Origin: an uncultured Bacteroidales bacterium | GTDB lineage: Bacteria; Bacteroidota; Bacteroidia; Bacteroidales; UBA932 | Length of the DNA stretch: 16,733 nucleotides | NCBI GenBank assembly: GCA_946549475.1 | Contig: CAMNQO010000015.1 | Span: 1-16,733 of the forward strand | Direction: 5' to 3' | Shown: piece by piece, positions 16,159 to 16,733 of the stretch | Numbering within the stretch: the first letter of the stretch is position 1 | Layout: each line of letters starts with the position of its first letter | The notes under the pieces: generated by a model | Seen by the model: the letters and a program-made list of their open reading frames with translations, nothing else | What the model was told of the DNA's origin: nothing | Database searches by the model: none | Program-made: the position numbers and the translations under genes

Positions 16159-16733
16159 TTAGTTGATAAAGAGGATTTCTCTGTACTTGGGAAGCGGCCA
16201 GAGGTCGTTGTCCGTGATTTCTTCCAAGGCGTCGATGCAGCCGCGGATGGCAAAGAGCGATTCGGCCACGGCGTGGTACGCATCAGCCCGTTCAAATTCG
16301 CCCTCCTGCGCATCGGCGGCGGCACAGGCTTGGGTCATCGCCTTGATTTTGTCTTCGAGGCGGGCGCACAGGGCGGAAATCTCCCGGATGAAGCCGATGC
16401 CCGTCCGGCACATTTCCAGGTACTCGTCGGGGAAGTTCTTGCGCGTCAGGTCCACTTCTTCCAGCAGACGGCGCTTGTATTCCAGGGCGGCCGGCAGGAT
16501 ATGGTTGGTCGCCATGCGGGCGGTCATCTTCGCTTCAATCTGTACTTTCTTTGTATAGGTTTCCCATTTGACCTCGTTGCGGGCCTTGAGTTCCTTCTCG
16601 CTGTAGATGCCCAGCCGGGTGAACAGTTCCACGGCGGCCGGCTCGGTGAAGGCCTTGAACATCCGGGGAACGCTGCTTTCCACATCCAGTCCGCGGCGGG
16701 CGGCTTCTTTCTGCCAGGCTTCGCTGTAGCCGT
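16159..16733 (-). CDS. glnN: Type III glutamine synthetase, C-terminal part (runs off right edge)
   Basis: The last 190 residues of a type III glutamine synthetase, which makes glutamine from glutamate, ammonium and ATP. The visible part begins GYSEAWQKEAARRGL and continues with VPRMFKAFTEPAAVELFTRL, YTKKVQIEAKMTARMATNHI and PAALEYKRRLLEE. This is the characteristic alpha-helical C-terminal region of the type III (GlnN) family, which has no counterpart in the shorter type I GlnA. Full-length members have about 700-730 residues, so roughly three quarters of the gene, including the catalytic core, lies beyond the window. The frame is open to the edge with no in-window start; an internal GTG at 16683 is just Val. 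The TAA stop is three bases before gltB. GlnN is the common glutamine synthetase of Bacteroidota, and as the most upstream gene seen here it, or something before it, should carry the operon promoter. Confidence 0.95.
   Translation of the reverse strand, partial: GYSEAWQKEAARRGLDVESSVPRMFKAFTEPAAVELFTRLGIYSEKELKARNEVKWETYTKKVQIEAKMTARMATNHILPAALEYKRRLLEEVDLTRKNFPDEYLEMCRTGIGFIREISALCARLEDKIKAMTQACAAADAQEGEFERADAYHAVAESLFAIRGCIDALEEITDNDLWPLPKYREILFIN

Overview
The window is about 16.7 kb of fairly GC-rich chromosome in which every convincing gene lies on the minus strand, so transcription runs from the right edge to the left. It looks like a member of the Bacteroidota, probably Bacteroidales; a GC-rich family such as Rikenellaceae is only a guess. 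The clues are a type III glutamine synthetase, an LL-diaminopimelate aminotransferase (DapL), a CAD-like carbamoyl-phosphate synthase, a CTP synthase with the Bacteroidota-style CPGFGQRG motif, a probable Rho with a long low-complexity extension, a promoter -7 box of the form TAnnTTTG, and almost no Shine-Dalgarno sequences.

From right to left the genes are: the 3' end of glnN (type III glutamine synthetase), gltB and gltD (glutamate synthase), dapF and dapL (diaminopimelate synthesis), carA and carB (carbamoyl-phosphate synthase), pyrG (CTP synthase), glnB (PII signal protein) and amt (ammonium channel). A 136-base gap carrying a promoter follows, and then the 5' end of a probable rho gene runs off the left edge. 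The ten genes from glnN to amt are separated by gaps of at most 23 bases or by ATGA overlaps. They therefore look like one operon of at least 16 kb.

The cluster forms one metabolic unit. Amt brings in ammonium and PII senses nitrogen, carbon and energy state and can gate Amt. GlnN fixes ammonium into glutamine and GltBD turns glutamine plus 2-oxoglutarate into glutamate. CarAB and PyrG spend the glutamine amide on pyrimidines (and arginine). DapL spends glutamate as amino donor for LL-diaminopimelate, which DapF converts to the meso form for lysine and peptidoglycan.

No mobile element, CRISPR array, tRNA, rRNA or intrinsic terminator was found. No wholly new system is evident. The points most worth a second look are the size and composition of the operon, the CAD-like carbamoyl-phosphate synthase split into two genes by one base, the altered effector-site residues of PII, and the disordered basic extension and leader of the probable rho gene.
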